DNA of 8,150 nucleotides from positions 1 to 8,150 of the forward strand of contig JAEZYO010000270.1 in NCBI GenBank assembly GCA_023419055.1, in the 5' to 3' direction. A program made the translations under genes and the position numbers. This document shows, one piece after another, positions 1 through 6,030 of the stretch; the stretch's first letter is position 1, and each line of letters starts with the position of its first letter. Origin of the DNA: Pseudomonadota bacterium. GTDB lineage: Bacteria; Myxococcota; Polyangia; Polyangiales; Polyangiaceae. Below the pieces are notes generated by a model that saw only the letters and a list, made by a program, of their open reading frames with translations, searched no databases and was not told where the DNA came from.

Positions 1-35
1 CGCTGAGAGACCGCGCCGTTCGGCGATCATCCGAA

Positions 36-82
36 ACGAGAGCCTCGATGCGACACGTCGCGTCGGGGCTTTCGTGTTTTTC
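36..82 (+). terminator. Strong intrinsic terminator of a gene upstream of the window
   Basis: Bases 36-52 pair with 59-75 to form a 17-bp stem with only a few G-U wobbles and a 6-base loop (53-58). Five T residues follow directly at 77-81. A long stem followed by a U tract is the classic Rho-independent form, and its polarity is for transcription left to right. No A-run stands on the other side, so it is unlikely to serve the minus strand. It probably ends a plus-strand gene whose 3' end lies just left of the window; a TGA at 4-6 could be that gene's stop codon, but I cannot confirm the frame. It also insulates the AlkB-like gene at 207 from upstream transcription. Confidence 0.75.
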
Positions 83-130
83 GCCCGTCTTCTGTCGCGC
101 CGCGTACCAGGCTCGCTCGCGACGCCGAGC

Positions 131-183
131 GCCTCAACGAGGCCCGACGAAATCCTAGGGGCGCGCCCGCGACACGATTTCGT
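131..183. promoter_or_regulatory. Leader of the AlkB-like gene with inverted repeats
   Basis: An 8-bp perfect inverted repeat, ACGAAATC at 147-154 and GATTTCGT at 176-183, brackets a 21-base GC-rich spacer and ends 23 bases before the GTG start at 207. A smaller perfect hairpin, GCCTC-aac-GAGGC, lies just upstream at 131-143. The larger repeat could be an operator or an mRNA leader hairpin. No clear -35/-10 pair or Shine-Dalgarno sequence is visible here, so the regulatory role is inference only. Confidence 0.3.
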
Positions 184-206
184 GACATGGTTCCGCCGCT
201 CTGCCC

Positions 207-1097
207 GTGAGAAGGCCCCCCTACGATTCCCTCCGCGCCCTGCGCGCGCCCCGGGATGCTCGCGTGCCCCGGGACACGCGCGGTCACCTCTACGTCCCGG
301 GGTACCTGCGGGACGCCGACCGTGGAGCGATCGTCAGCTGGCTCGAGACGCTGCAACCGCTCTGGGAGTTTCGTTACCCTGTCGGGCGGCCGCCGCCCGC
401 CGGTCAGCCGCAGCGGCGCCTGCTCAGGCCCGTGTACTGGCTCGGTAACTGGCAGTTTGCCTGCCTCGAGTACTACCGCCCACCGAAAGGCGTGCACGAG
501 CGCTGCGTGGCGGCCGAGCCTTTCCCGCCCGTCCTCGCACGCCTCGCTCGCGACATGGAGCGGCGCGCGCGGGAGCAGTTCCCCGCTGCCTGGATCCCTC
601 GCGGTTTCTACTTCAACACGTGCCTGGTCAACTTCTACGGAAGCCGCATCGAGAGCGACAAGGTCATCGACTGCGCGCGTGTCGGCGAGCACCGCGATTT
701 CGAGCCGGGGCCGGTCGGGTCGCTGTCGCTCGGCGAGCGCGCGCTCTTTCAGTTCGTGACGTCACGCAAAATAGGGGAGCGCGACGCGCCGCTGCTCTCG
801 CAGTGGCTCGACGACGGGAGCCTTCAGCTCTTCGCCGGGCCGCTCTTCAAGGACAAGACGTTCCACCGCGTTCAGCGCGTGGACCGGAAGCTCCGGTGCG
901 AGTTCCCCCCCGCGGTAGAGGGCTTTCGCACGCGCCGCATCAACTTCACCTTCCGGTACGTGCCGGACGACCACGTCGTCCCCTTCGAGCGGCTCTCAGC
1001 CGAGAAGCAGGCCGACATAGTCCCGTACGTTCGAGAGCTCGCCGCACGCTCGCCCTTCTTCGCGCGAGCCCTGGAGCGAGCCGGGCGTCAGCGCTGA
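207..1097 (+). CDS. AlkB-like 2-oxoglutarate/Fe(II)-dependent dioxygenase
   Basis: The 296-aa product carries the AlkB signature in order: Asn142-x-Tyr144 (NFYGSR), the iron ligands His162-x-Asp164 (GEHRDFEPG) and His220 (TFHRV), and the 2-oxoglutarate-binding Arg244-x5-Arg250 (RINFTFR). The SLSLG strand at 172-176 between them is also typical. Spacing between the HxD pair and the distal His is about 56 residues, as in E. coli AlkB. The family oxidatively demethylates alkylated bases in DNA or RNA in the cytoplasm; some members act on proteins, and the sequence does not settle the substrate. GTG 207 is the first start after an in-frame stop at 183-185 and lacks an obvious ribosome site. The first ~25 residues are Arg/Pro-rich and look unconserved, so GTG 264 (277 aa) is a reasonable alternative. 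The gene faces purM tail to tail and appears monocistronic. Confidence 0.9.
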   Translation: MRRPPYDSLRALRAPRDARVPRDTRGHLYVPGYLRDADRGAIVSWLETLQPLWEFRYPVGRPPPAGQPQRRLLRPVYWLGNWQFACLEYYRPPKGVHERCVAAEPFPPVLARLARDMERRAREQFPAAWIPRGFYFNTCLVNFYGSRIESDKVIDCARVGEHRDFEPGPVGSLSLGERALFQFVTSRKIGERDAPLLSQWLDDGSLQLFAGPLFKDKTFHRVQRVDRKLRCEFPPAVEGFRTRRINFTFRYVPDDHVVPFERLSAEKQADIVPYVRELAARSPFFARALERAGRQR

Positions 1098-1352
1098 AGA
1101 ACAGGGACGAGGCGCGCGGAAGGCCCGCGATCCGGGCCCACAAAAGCAATCCGCCTCGGCTTTGTCGTGGCCAAGGCGGGTGCCGACTGGTTTTGCCTTT
1201 GCATCGGGAGGCTTGGTTCGCCTTTTTCCCTGTCATGCATCGGGTAGTCCCAGTCTCTAAAGAAGAAGTTTGGTCCTACCTGCGCCGAGGTCAACCAGGC
1301 AACTCGATAATTTCTCCATGCGGCGGAGTGTCGCAGGAGCGCCACCACGCAC
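1098..1352. other. Convergent intergenic spacer, lower GC, several hairpins
   Basis: This 255-bp spacer lies between the 3' ends of the AlkB-like gene and purM. Bases 1141-1320 are about 54% GC by hand count, well below the flanking genes. It contains a short hairpin (GGCCCG 1122-1127 with CGGGCC 1133-1138), a longer one at 1151-1179 listed separately, and a 9-base direct repeat TGCATCGGG at 1200-1208 and 1236-1244. It also contains a nested fold in which TGCAT (1200-1204) pairs with ATGCA (1235-1239) around GGGA/TCCC and GGC/GCC arms. A minus-strand frame (1088-1348) stays open across it, but its third-position bias is much weaker than that of the real genes, so I do not call a gene. Confidence 0.5.
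1151..1179 (-). terminator. Candidate terminator of purM
   Basis: CCGCCT (1151-1156) pairs with AGGCGG (1174-1179), and after one mismatch GGCT (1158-1161) pairs with GGCC (1169-1172, one G-U pair), leaving a 7-base loop. Read in the purM direction the stem is followed by ATTGCTTTTG, a moderate U-rich tail. In the opposite direction the nearest T-run (1191-1194) is about 11 bases away. It lies some 170 bases beyond the purM stop, so it is a plausible but not compelling terminator, and it could act weakly in both directions between these convergent genes. Confidence 0.4.
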
Positions 1353-2519
1353 TCACCCGTAGGTGTGGACCTCGCCGCGATGCGACACGGTCACGTGGTT
1401 CGCGGCGTCGGGGCTCGCCTCGATACGCCCCACGATCTTGGCCTCGATCCCGAAAGAAGCGGCGAGCTCGATGACGCGCGGCGCCGCGCTCGGCGAAAGG
1501 TAGAGCTCCAGCCGGTGCCCCATGTTGAAGGTCTGGAACATCTCCTTGTCGGAGATGCCGGAAGCCTGAATCGCCTGGAAGATCGCGGGCGGAGTGAAGA
1601 GAGAGTCCTTCACGTAGTGCAGCCCTCGTCCGAACTTGAGGCACTTGGTCTGACCACCGCCGCTGCAATGCAGGATGCCGTGGATGTCGGAAGCGAGCGG
1701 CGAAGCGAGCAGCGCTCGAACCACGGGCACGTAGGTGCGGGTGGGTGAGAGCAGGCCCCAGCTCACCGTGCGATTCGTGCCCGGTAGCGTGTCGTTCAGG
1801 CGGTGGCGCCCCGAGTAGACCGCGTCGCTCGGGATGGTCTCCGAGTACGACTCGGGGAAGCGCTCCGCGTACTCGCGGGAGAGCACGGTGTGGCGCGCCA
1901 GCGTGAGGCCATTCGAGCCGATGCCCGAGTTCTCGTCGTCCTCGTAGCTGGCCTTGCCGAACGAGGCGAGGCCGACGATGAGGTCGCCCGGCACGACGGT
2001 GGAGAAGTCGCGCACCGCGCTCCGCGGTAGACGGCAGACCACGGTCGAGTCCACGATGACGGTGCGCACCAGATCGCCGACGTCGGCGGTCTCACCGCCA
2101 GTCATCACGAGCTCGACCCCGAGCCGGGCGAGGCGCGTCACCCAGTCGTCGAAGCCGTCCACGATGGCCTTGATGGCGTCACCCTTCACGCGGTGCGCGT
2201 TGCGGCCGATGGTGTTGCTGACCAAAAAGCCCGTCGTTGCGCCCACGCAGATCAGATCGTCCAGGTTCATCACCAGCGCGTCTTGGGCGATGCCCTTGAA
2301 GACGGAAGGATCCCCCGTCTCTGCGTAGACGAGGTAGGCCAGCGACGACTTCGTGCCCGCGCCGTCGGCGTGCATGATCGTCACGAGCTCGCTCTGTCCG
2401 GGCTCGGCGACCACCTTGCAGAAGGCGCCGGGGAAGAGGCCCTTGTCGTGAGCGGCGATGGCCTTGTGAACGTCTTCCTTCGTCGCTGACGCACCGCGCT
2501 TGGAATACTGATCGGACAT
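1353..2519 (-). CDS. purM: Phosphoribosylformylglycinamidine cyclo-ligase (AIR synthetase), Bacteroidota-like long form
   Basis: This cytoplasmic enzyme closes the imidazole ring in purine synthesis: formylglycinamidine ribonucleotide + ATP gives aminoimidazole ribonucleotide + ADP + Pi. The 388-aa product has the PurM/PurL ATP-binding fold motifs in order: DGAGTKS (52-58), NLDDLICVGA (85-94), GGETAD (141-146), SNGLT (202-206), HCSGGGQTK (284-292) and FNMGHRLEL (331-339). E. coli PurM is about 345 aa and reads HITGGG at the fifth motif. The ~390-aa length and the N-terminal 'RGASATKEDVHKAI...KGLFPGAFCK' match the form I know from Bacteroides-type genomes. ATG 2519 is chosen because that N-terminus starts there; the same frame stays open upstream to 3353, but the extra residues are antisense to another gene and look like no protein. 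No other pur gene is adjacent. Confidence 0.95.
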   Translation of the reverse strand: MSDQYSKRGASATKEDVHKAIAAHDKGLFPGAFCKVVAEPGQSELVTIMHADGAGTKSSLAYLVYAETGDPSVFKGIAQDALVMNLDDLICVGATTGFLVSNTIGRNAHRVKGDAIKAIVDGFDDWVTRLARLGVELVMTGGETADVGDLVRTVIVDSTVVCRLPRSAVRDFSTVVPGDLIVGLASFGKASYEDDENSGIGSNGLTLARHTVLSREYAERFPESYSETIPSDAVYSGRHRLNDTLPGTNRTVSWGLLSPTRTYVPVVRALLASPLASDIHGILHCSGGGQTKCLKFGRGLHYVKDSLFTPPAIFQAIQASGISDKEMFQTFNMGHRLELYLSPSAAPRVIELAASFGIEAKIVGRIEASPDAANHVTVSHRGEVHTYG

Positions 2520-2669
2520 GGCGAGCGGCGGGAGCGTAGTACAAGGCCCCGGGGGGGTCGAGCGGCGCGCCTCGCCGAACGCGTCCCTGGGCGCGGAGCG
2601 GTGCCCCCGTGGGCGACGAGGGTGAACCTCCGCGCTGTGCGGGTGGCCGAGCTGCGCTAAGGGGACGTG
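2520..2669. promoter_or_regulatory. Divergent promoter region between purM and the 163-aa gene
   Basis: The 150-bp gap between two divergent starts must hold both promoters. On the purM side a -10-like element, TACTACGCT (complement of 2533-2541), lies about 14 bases before the ATG, and no Shine-Dalgarno sequence follows, which would suit a very short or absent leader. A C4G7 run sits at 2547-2557. No convincing -35 element is visible on either strand. The PurR-type palindrome used by enterobacteria is not seen. Confidence 0.3.
2659..2664 (+). promoter_or_regulatory. Ribosome binding site AAGGGG of the 163-aa gene
   Basis: AAGGGG lies five bases before ATG 2670 but only two before the in-frame GTG 2667, so it favours the ATG as the true start. 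Confidence 0.55.
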
Positions 2670-3161
2670 ATGGAGCCGCACAGCATCGACCCGGCGCACG
2701 ACCTGGTCACGCCGCATCACGAAGGCGTCTTCGGACCACTCCTCTGGGTGGACACGTCGAGCGGCGAGGCTCGTCAAGAGAACTACTACGGTGATCCCGG
2801 GGGCGGCACCAAGGCCCTCTTGGTCTGGGTCGGCCACGTCGTCGCGGTCGTGTCGCCGGGTGTGGATGGCGCCGCTCGCGCGAAGGTGAGCCAGGGCTTG
2901 CGCGCGTACCTCCGCCGCGGTGAGCTTCCGATCGTGTACGCGGACGAGTGGTTGCCCGGTCGAACCGGGGCTCGTGCCAGCGCGAACGTGGAGGGGGCCG
3001 TTGCTCGGCGCGATCTGGCTCGAGCGGCCGCCTACCTGCTCGTGCAGTCCGAGTGGCTCGAGCGAGAGCGCGTCACGATCGAGCTCGACGGTGAGCGCTT
3101 CGACTTCGACGTTCGGGAGTCTCCCGACGAGTCCGGGCGGCTGCTCACGGTCATCAAGTAG
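2670..3161 (+). CDS. Conserved-looking hypothetical protein, 163 aa, unrecognised
   Basis: I do not recognise this family. The product is acidic to neutral and soluble-looking. It has no signal peptide and one hydrophobic stretch (ALLVWVGHVVAVV, residues 49-61) too short and irregular for a confident membrane helix and more like paired beta strands. It is followed by a likely amphipathic helix (GAARAKVSQGLRAYLRRG, 67-84), a central PIVYADEWLPG segment (87-97), a second helix around 112-132, and a C-terminal beta-rich tail (RVTIELDGERFDFDV, 134-148). Strong GC preference at third codon positions, a good ribosome site and absence of overlap with any better candidate support it as a real gene. 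It is divergent from purM, and its last eight bases (3154-3161) overlap tail to tail with the stop of the broken kinase gene. No function is inferred. Confidence 0.75.
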   Translation: MEPHSIDPAHDLVTPHHEGVFGPLLWVDTSSGEARQENYYGDPGGGTKALLVWVGHVVAVVSPGVDGAARAKVSQGLRAYLRRGELPIVYADEWLPGRTGARASANVEGAVARRDLARAAAYLLVQSEWLERERVTIELDGERFDFDVRESPDESGRLLTVIK

Positions 3162-4009
3162 CTCGCTGCGGGGCCGGGGCGTTCGTTCGCCACCAGTCTC
3201 TCGCCTGCTCGTTCGTCCACTCGGGCACGCGGCAGTCGAGCAGCTCGTTCCTGAGCTCGCTCGCGCTCGCTGGCCTTTGATTCCGGTCCTTCGAAAGGCA
3301 GCGCAGCAATAGGCGCTCGAAGGCGGGAGGGAGCGCTTCGCCCAGGCGCTCACCCGGCGGGGTAGGCGAGGTGTGCAGGTGGTGGCCGCAGATCTCCACG
3401 ACGTTCCTCCCCTGAAACGGCGGCGTCCCGGTGACGAGGAAGTACCCGACCGCGCCGAGAGCGTACAGATCGATGCGGTGATCTACGGTATCGGGGGTCG
3501 TGATCGACTCGGGCGCCAGATAGAGCCGGGGTGCCCGCCAAGGTTCCGGCTCGGCTGAGCTCGGGGTGCTCACCGTCGCCGACCTGCTTCACGAGCCCGA
3601 AGTCGACGAGCTTGACGATGTCCGACGAGCGGCCGCGTTCGCAGATAGGATGTTGGCAGGCTCGATTGTCGCGGTGAATCAGGCCGAGGTCGTGCGCCTC
3701 GGCGAGCGCGTCGGTAGCCTGGACCAGGATGCGCACGACGCGACCGGCCGGGAGGGAGCTCGTGAGCTGCACTTCGCGCTCGAAGCGCTCGTTATTCTGC
3801 GGCCCGGCGCGCTCCGCGAGCAAGAGCTTCACCGCCGTCGGCCGGCGCAAGAGCGCGTGCTTGGCTCGGTACACCGCGCCCATCCCGCGCTCGCCGATGA
3901 GCTCGCCGAGCGTGTACTGGCCGAGCTTTCGCGCCTCCGCGACCTCGCGTCGCAAGCCGTAGATTGAGCGCGCCTCCCAGGTACATGGCCCCGAAGGCCA
4001 ACAGGTCTA
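3154..4009 (-). pseudogene. Ser/Thr protein kinase (Hanks type) pseudogene
   Basis: The pieces reassemble into a membrane-anchored bacterial Ser/Thr kinase of the type common in Polyangiales. From the N-terminus they are: a hydrophobic helix (LDLLAFGAMYLGGAL, about 3965-4009), the juxtamembrane SIYGLRREVAEARKLGQY, a Gly-rich loop reading GERGMG, VAIK-type lysine in TAVKLL, HRD at 3668-3676, DFG in VDFGLV, then LYLAPESI and the C-lobe ending RPASASELRNELL with TGA at 3154-3156. Lesions visible: the helix and kinase are in different frames (near 3961-3976); the second invariant glycine of the loop is Arg; some 40 residues covering strands 4-5, hinge and helix D are missing at about 3751-3762; the eight residues after HRD are frame-scrambled (3644-3667); and one extra base near 3525-3531 throws the C-lobe into another frame. 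The TM frame is closed upstream by a TGA. An active kinase is very unlikely unless these are assembly errors, but the deletion and Gly-to-Arg change are not typical sequencing errors. Confidence 0.88.
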
Positions 4010-4120
4010 GTGACGACGCAGGTCAGCGAGGTTCTCGTCGCACACGAACGCGAAGTCGCAGGCTACTTCCGCGGCGGAGCAATCCTCGTTTCTTACCCAC
4101 CGGGGGATGAAAGTAGATTC

Positions 4121-4149
4121 CTTGGGAGCGGCGTGGGACCGCTCCCAGG
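4121..4149 (-). terminator. Hairpin 13 bases after the lipoprotein stop, candidate terminator
   Basis: Bases 4121-4131 pair with 4139-4149 in an 11-bp stem (one G-U wobble) around a 7-base loop; the core GGGAGCGG/CCGCTCCC is perfect. It begins 12 bases beyond the TGA of the lipoprotein gene at 4162. The tail in that direction, GAATCTACTTTC, is only mildly U-rich, so it may be a weak intrinsic terminator or a 3' end stabiliser. It also separates this gene from the kinase relic downstream. Confidence 0.5.
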
Positions 4150-4161
4150 AGGTCGCACCTG

Positions 4162-5301
4162 TCAATACTCGGACAGCTTCTCCCACAAGAACTTGGGCGC
4201 GAACGCGGGCCAGCCGTGATTCGTATTGCTGTAGTTGGGATCGGTGTGTTGGCACCAATAGACCGGCGCATCACAGCCCTGGAACATCACGCAGTTGGAG
4301 AGCGTGTCCGTGTAGCCTTCGACCGGCGTCGTCTCCGTCCCACAGTTGTTGACCTCCGCGAAGAAGTCGCGTGTCGCGGGGCCGTTCTCTGGTCCTACGA
4401 CGCTGTCGTTCTTGCCGTGAATGACCACCACCGTGGGGTCACCCTTGCACTGGCGCGAGGTTGGAACATTGAGCGAATAGCCGCCGACGGGCTTGGTCGC
4501 ACCCGGCCCGGACGCTGCGATCTTGTCGCCGAACTCGCACGCCAGAATGCTGGAGAAGTCTCCGCCCGAGCTCTCGCCCGCCACGAACACGCGCGCCTGG
4601 TCGATGCAGTAGCTCGACGTGATCTGTTCGTAGAAGGGATCAAAGAACGAAACGTCGCCGGAGCCCCAGCCGGAGGACGAGTTAGCCGGGTGGGGATACA
4701 CACGGATCCAGGCTTCTTTCGGGCCAGTGCCTTCGAAGCCCGCACTCTGCTCGGCCCAGCTGATGGGGTTGTTCGTGGGGTTGAACATGATCATGACCGG
4801 GTACGCCTTGCTCGGGTCGTAGTTGGTCGGCAGCTTCACGTAGTATTGGTGTCCCGAGACAGTGAGTGGGGAGCCCGAAGAGCCGGTCATCGGGTTGGCC
4901 TTGTTGCAGCCGGTGCTCGGTTCGGGTGCTGGCTTGCCCCCCGTTCCACCGCTGCCGCCGGCGCCGCCGCTCGTACCGCCGGCGCCGCCGCTCGTACCGC
5001 CCGTCCCCGCCGTGCCGCCGGTGGCTGACGCCCCCGAGCTTCCGCCCGTGCTCGAGGTACCCGCCGTCCCGCCGCTGGTCGCTCCGCCACCCTGATTCGT
5101 TCCACCGGCACCGGTTCCACCACTCGCGCTGCCGCCCGCTCCGGCGCCGCCGCTGGCCCCGCCCGTGGCGCCGCTACCTGCGCCCGAAGAGCCCGCGCCG
5201 CCTCCTGTTTCCGACGGTTCGGTGACGTCCGACGAACAGGCGGAGAGGGCGGAGGCCGAGAACAGAGCGACAAGCGAGGCGAGCGAGATTTTTTTGATCA
5301 T
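4162..5301 (-). CDS. Secreted lipoprotein alpha/beta-hydrolase (PHB depolymerase / feruloyl esterase-like)
   Basis: The 379-aa product starts with MIKKISL, a hydrophobic segment and the lipobox LSAC (19-22), so it is exported and lipidated at Cys22. Residues about 33-122 are an almost pure Gly/Ser/Thr/Ala linker, then a Pro-rich hinge (KPAPEPS) and an esterase domain from about 132. The domain resembles COG3509/LpqC-type esterases: YPVMIMFNPTNN strand and oxyanion region (167-178), nucleophile elbow AGESSGG with Ser244, likely acid Asp299 in HGKNDSV, and His362 in NHGWPAF. Eight Cys residues in the domain fit disulfides outside the cytoplasm. Such enzymes hydrolyse ester bonds in polyesters or plant phenolic esters; the substrate here is not determined. 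ATG 5301 is fixed by the signal peptide; no clear ribosome site is seen. It appears to be a single-gene unit. Confidence 0.9.
   Translation of the reverse strand: MIKKISLASLVALFSASALSACSSDVTEPSETGGGAGSSGAGSGATGGASGGAGAGGSASGGTGAGGTNQGGGATSGGTAGTSSTGGSSGASATGGTAGTGGTSGGAGGTSGGAGGSGGTGGKPAPEPSTGCNKANPMTGSSGSPLTVSGHQYYVKLPTNYDPSKAYPVMIMFNPTNNPISWAEQSAGFEGTGPKEAWIRVYPHPANSSSGWGSGDVSFFDPFYEQITSSYCIDQARVFVAGESSGGDFSSILACEFGDKIAASGPGATKPVGGYSLNVPTSRQCKGDPTVVVIHGKNDSVVGPENGPATRDFFAEVNNCGTETTPVEGYTDTLSNCVMFQGCDAPVYWCQHTDPNYSNTNHGWPAFAPKFLWEKLSEY
4955..4996. repeat. Two perfect 21-bp tandem copies inside the lipoprotein linker
   Basis: A 21-bp unit at 4955-4975 is repeated exactly at 4976-4996, with the first bases of a third copy after it. 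On the minus strand it encodes TSGGAGG twice (residues about 103-116 of the linker). Exact identity at the DNA level shows recent unit duplication by slippage or unequal crossing-over, so linker length is likely to vary between strains. Confidence 0.85.
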
Positions 5302-5557
5302 GATGAATGCGAGGACGCCTGCGAAGGGTCGGCGACGAACCGGGATAGCGCCTCAAAGCGACATATCCCCTCGCACCCGGCCCACTGATCATAACTTCGG
5401 GATCTGCGGAATCTTGTGACGAGACTGCCTTGCTCCGCCCGGATGCTGGAGGGCCGCTCACCTTGGATACGAGCTTCCTCCTGCCACCCGGCGCCGGCGA
5501 CGGATCCCGGCCTTCAGGGCTCGAGGCCGGAGCAAGACGGTCCAGCCGCGGCAGTCG
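5302..5557. other. Intergenic region upstream of the lipoprotein gene, downstream of the MAPEG gene
   Basis: This 256-bp stretch should carry the promoter of the lipoprotein gene (reading right to left) and the 3' end of the MAPEG transcript. An AT-richer patch around 5358-5400 is the most likely promoter area, but I find no -35/-10 pair with proper spacing and no -24/-12 element. A perfect 7-bp inverted repeat, CCGGCCT (5507-5513) and AGGCCGG (5524-5530), lies about 28 bases beyond the MAPEG stop with no U tract, so it is at best a weak terminator. No coding region is supported. Confidence 0.4.
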
Positions 5558-5974
5558 TCAGCCTGCGAGCACCAATCGCGCAACCATGATCCCGAAGCAG
5601 ACGAGCTGAATCAAGAAGAAGCCGAAGCGCGCGAGCACGGCGCGGTTTCGCCCGCTCGCGACGTGACACGTGCTCTGCAGAACGCGCGCGGGGAGGACGG
5701 CGAACGCCGCGTTCTGAAAGACGGGATCGAAATCGAGATCGTGGAGGCTGCCGAGGAGAACGAGCGCGGCGAACACGGGCAGGTTCTCGACCGAGTTCAA
5801 GTGAGCGCGCATGGTGCGCTGGTAGCGATCGGTGCCATGCGGGACGTCGGGACGGAAGGAGTTCGGCCGAGCGCCTCTGAGGACGGCGCTGACGCGCGGG
5901 AGGCCGATGCCCAGAAGGACGAGGAGCAGTGTCCAGACTGCGAAGGCCAGCAGCGCCCAATGCGAGGGAACCAT
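5558..5974 (-). CDS. MAPEG-family integral membrane protein
   Basis: The 138-aa protein has the length and four-helix plan of the MAPEG superfamily (membrane-associated proteins in eicosanoid and glutathione metabolism). Helices lie at about residues 6-24, 62-76, 86-100 and 113-136. The family motif is clear after the first loop: RAHLNSVENLPVF (56-68), with the Arg/His-x-Asn/Glu-Asn pattern, followed by ARVLQSTCH (96-104) and the Arg116-led last helix. Eukaryotic relatives conjugate glutathione or make leukotrienes as trimers in the membrane; bacterial members are mostly uncharacterised, and this one cannot be assigned a substrate. ATG 5974 gives a start just before helix 1. It is divergent from the acylase gene 56 bases away. 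A TAGCGT -10-like element sits only about 8 bases before the ATG and no Shine-Dalgarno is seen, which hints at a leaderless transcript. Confidence 0.88.
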   Translation of the reverse strand: MVPSHWALLAFAVWTLLLVLLGIGLPRVSAVLRGARPNSFRPDVPHGTDRYQRTMRAHLNSVENLPVFAALVLLGSLHDLDFDPVFQNAAFAVLPARVLQSTCHVASGRNRAVLARFGFFLIQLVCFGIMVARLVLAG

Positions 5975-6030
5975 GGGCGAACGCTAGCGCGATTTCATTG
6001 CCGCAGGCGTCCTGCTATCAGGGGTCCGCG
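5975..6030. promoter_or_regulatory. Short divergent promoter region between MAPEG and acylase genes
   Basis: Only 56 bases separate the two start codons, so the promoters must overlap each other or the coding ends. An 8-bp palindrome CGCTAGCG lies at 5982-5989 and contains the -10-like element for the minus-strand gene. TATCAG at 6016-6021 is the only AT-rich hexamer close to the plus-strand start. A shared regulator is possible but no operator is demonstrable. Confidence 0.3.
6020..6024 (+). promoter_or_regulatory. Ribosome binding site AGGGG of the acylase gene
   Basis: AGGGG stands six bases before ATG 6031, a good spacing that supports this start over the in-frame TTG at 5998, which has no such site. 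Confidence 0.55.

Noticed and set aside
27..692. 221-codon minus-strand frame
   Set aside because: It lies antisense to the AlkB-like gene and the terminator region; its Arg/Pro-rich sequence has no recognisable motif.
1088..1348. 86-codon minus-strand frame right after the purM stop
   Set aside because: Third-position GC is much lower than in real genes, there is no ribosome site, and it covers the hairpin region; I could not match it to any protein.
620..1474. 284-codon plus-strand frame
   Set aside because: It is a second frame of the AlkB-like gene running into the spacer and purM; composition is Arg/Pro-rich and without domains.
2520..3353. In-frame open extension of purM by 278 codons on the minus strand
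   Set aside because: It is antisense to the 163-aa gene and the end of the kinase relic, shows no PurM-like or other protein character, and long antisense open frames are expected at this GC content.
3566..3967. 133-codon plus-strand frame
   Set aside because: It is the antisense shadow of the kinase relic, a common effect of the conserved kinase codons.
4007..4110. Possible small minus-strand peptide ending CDFAFVCDENLADLRRH
   Set aside because: It belongs to a frame that starts inside the end of the lipoprotein gene; the segment has no ribosome site or known family, so chance is the best explanation.
4216..5028. 270-codon plus-strand frame
   Set aside because: It is antisense to the lipoprotein hydrolase, whose signal peptide, lipobox and catalytic motifs are unambiguous.
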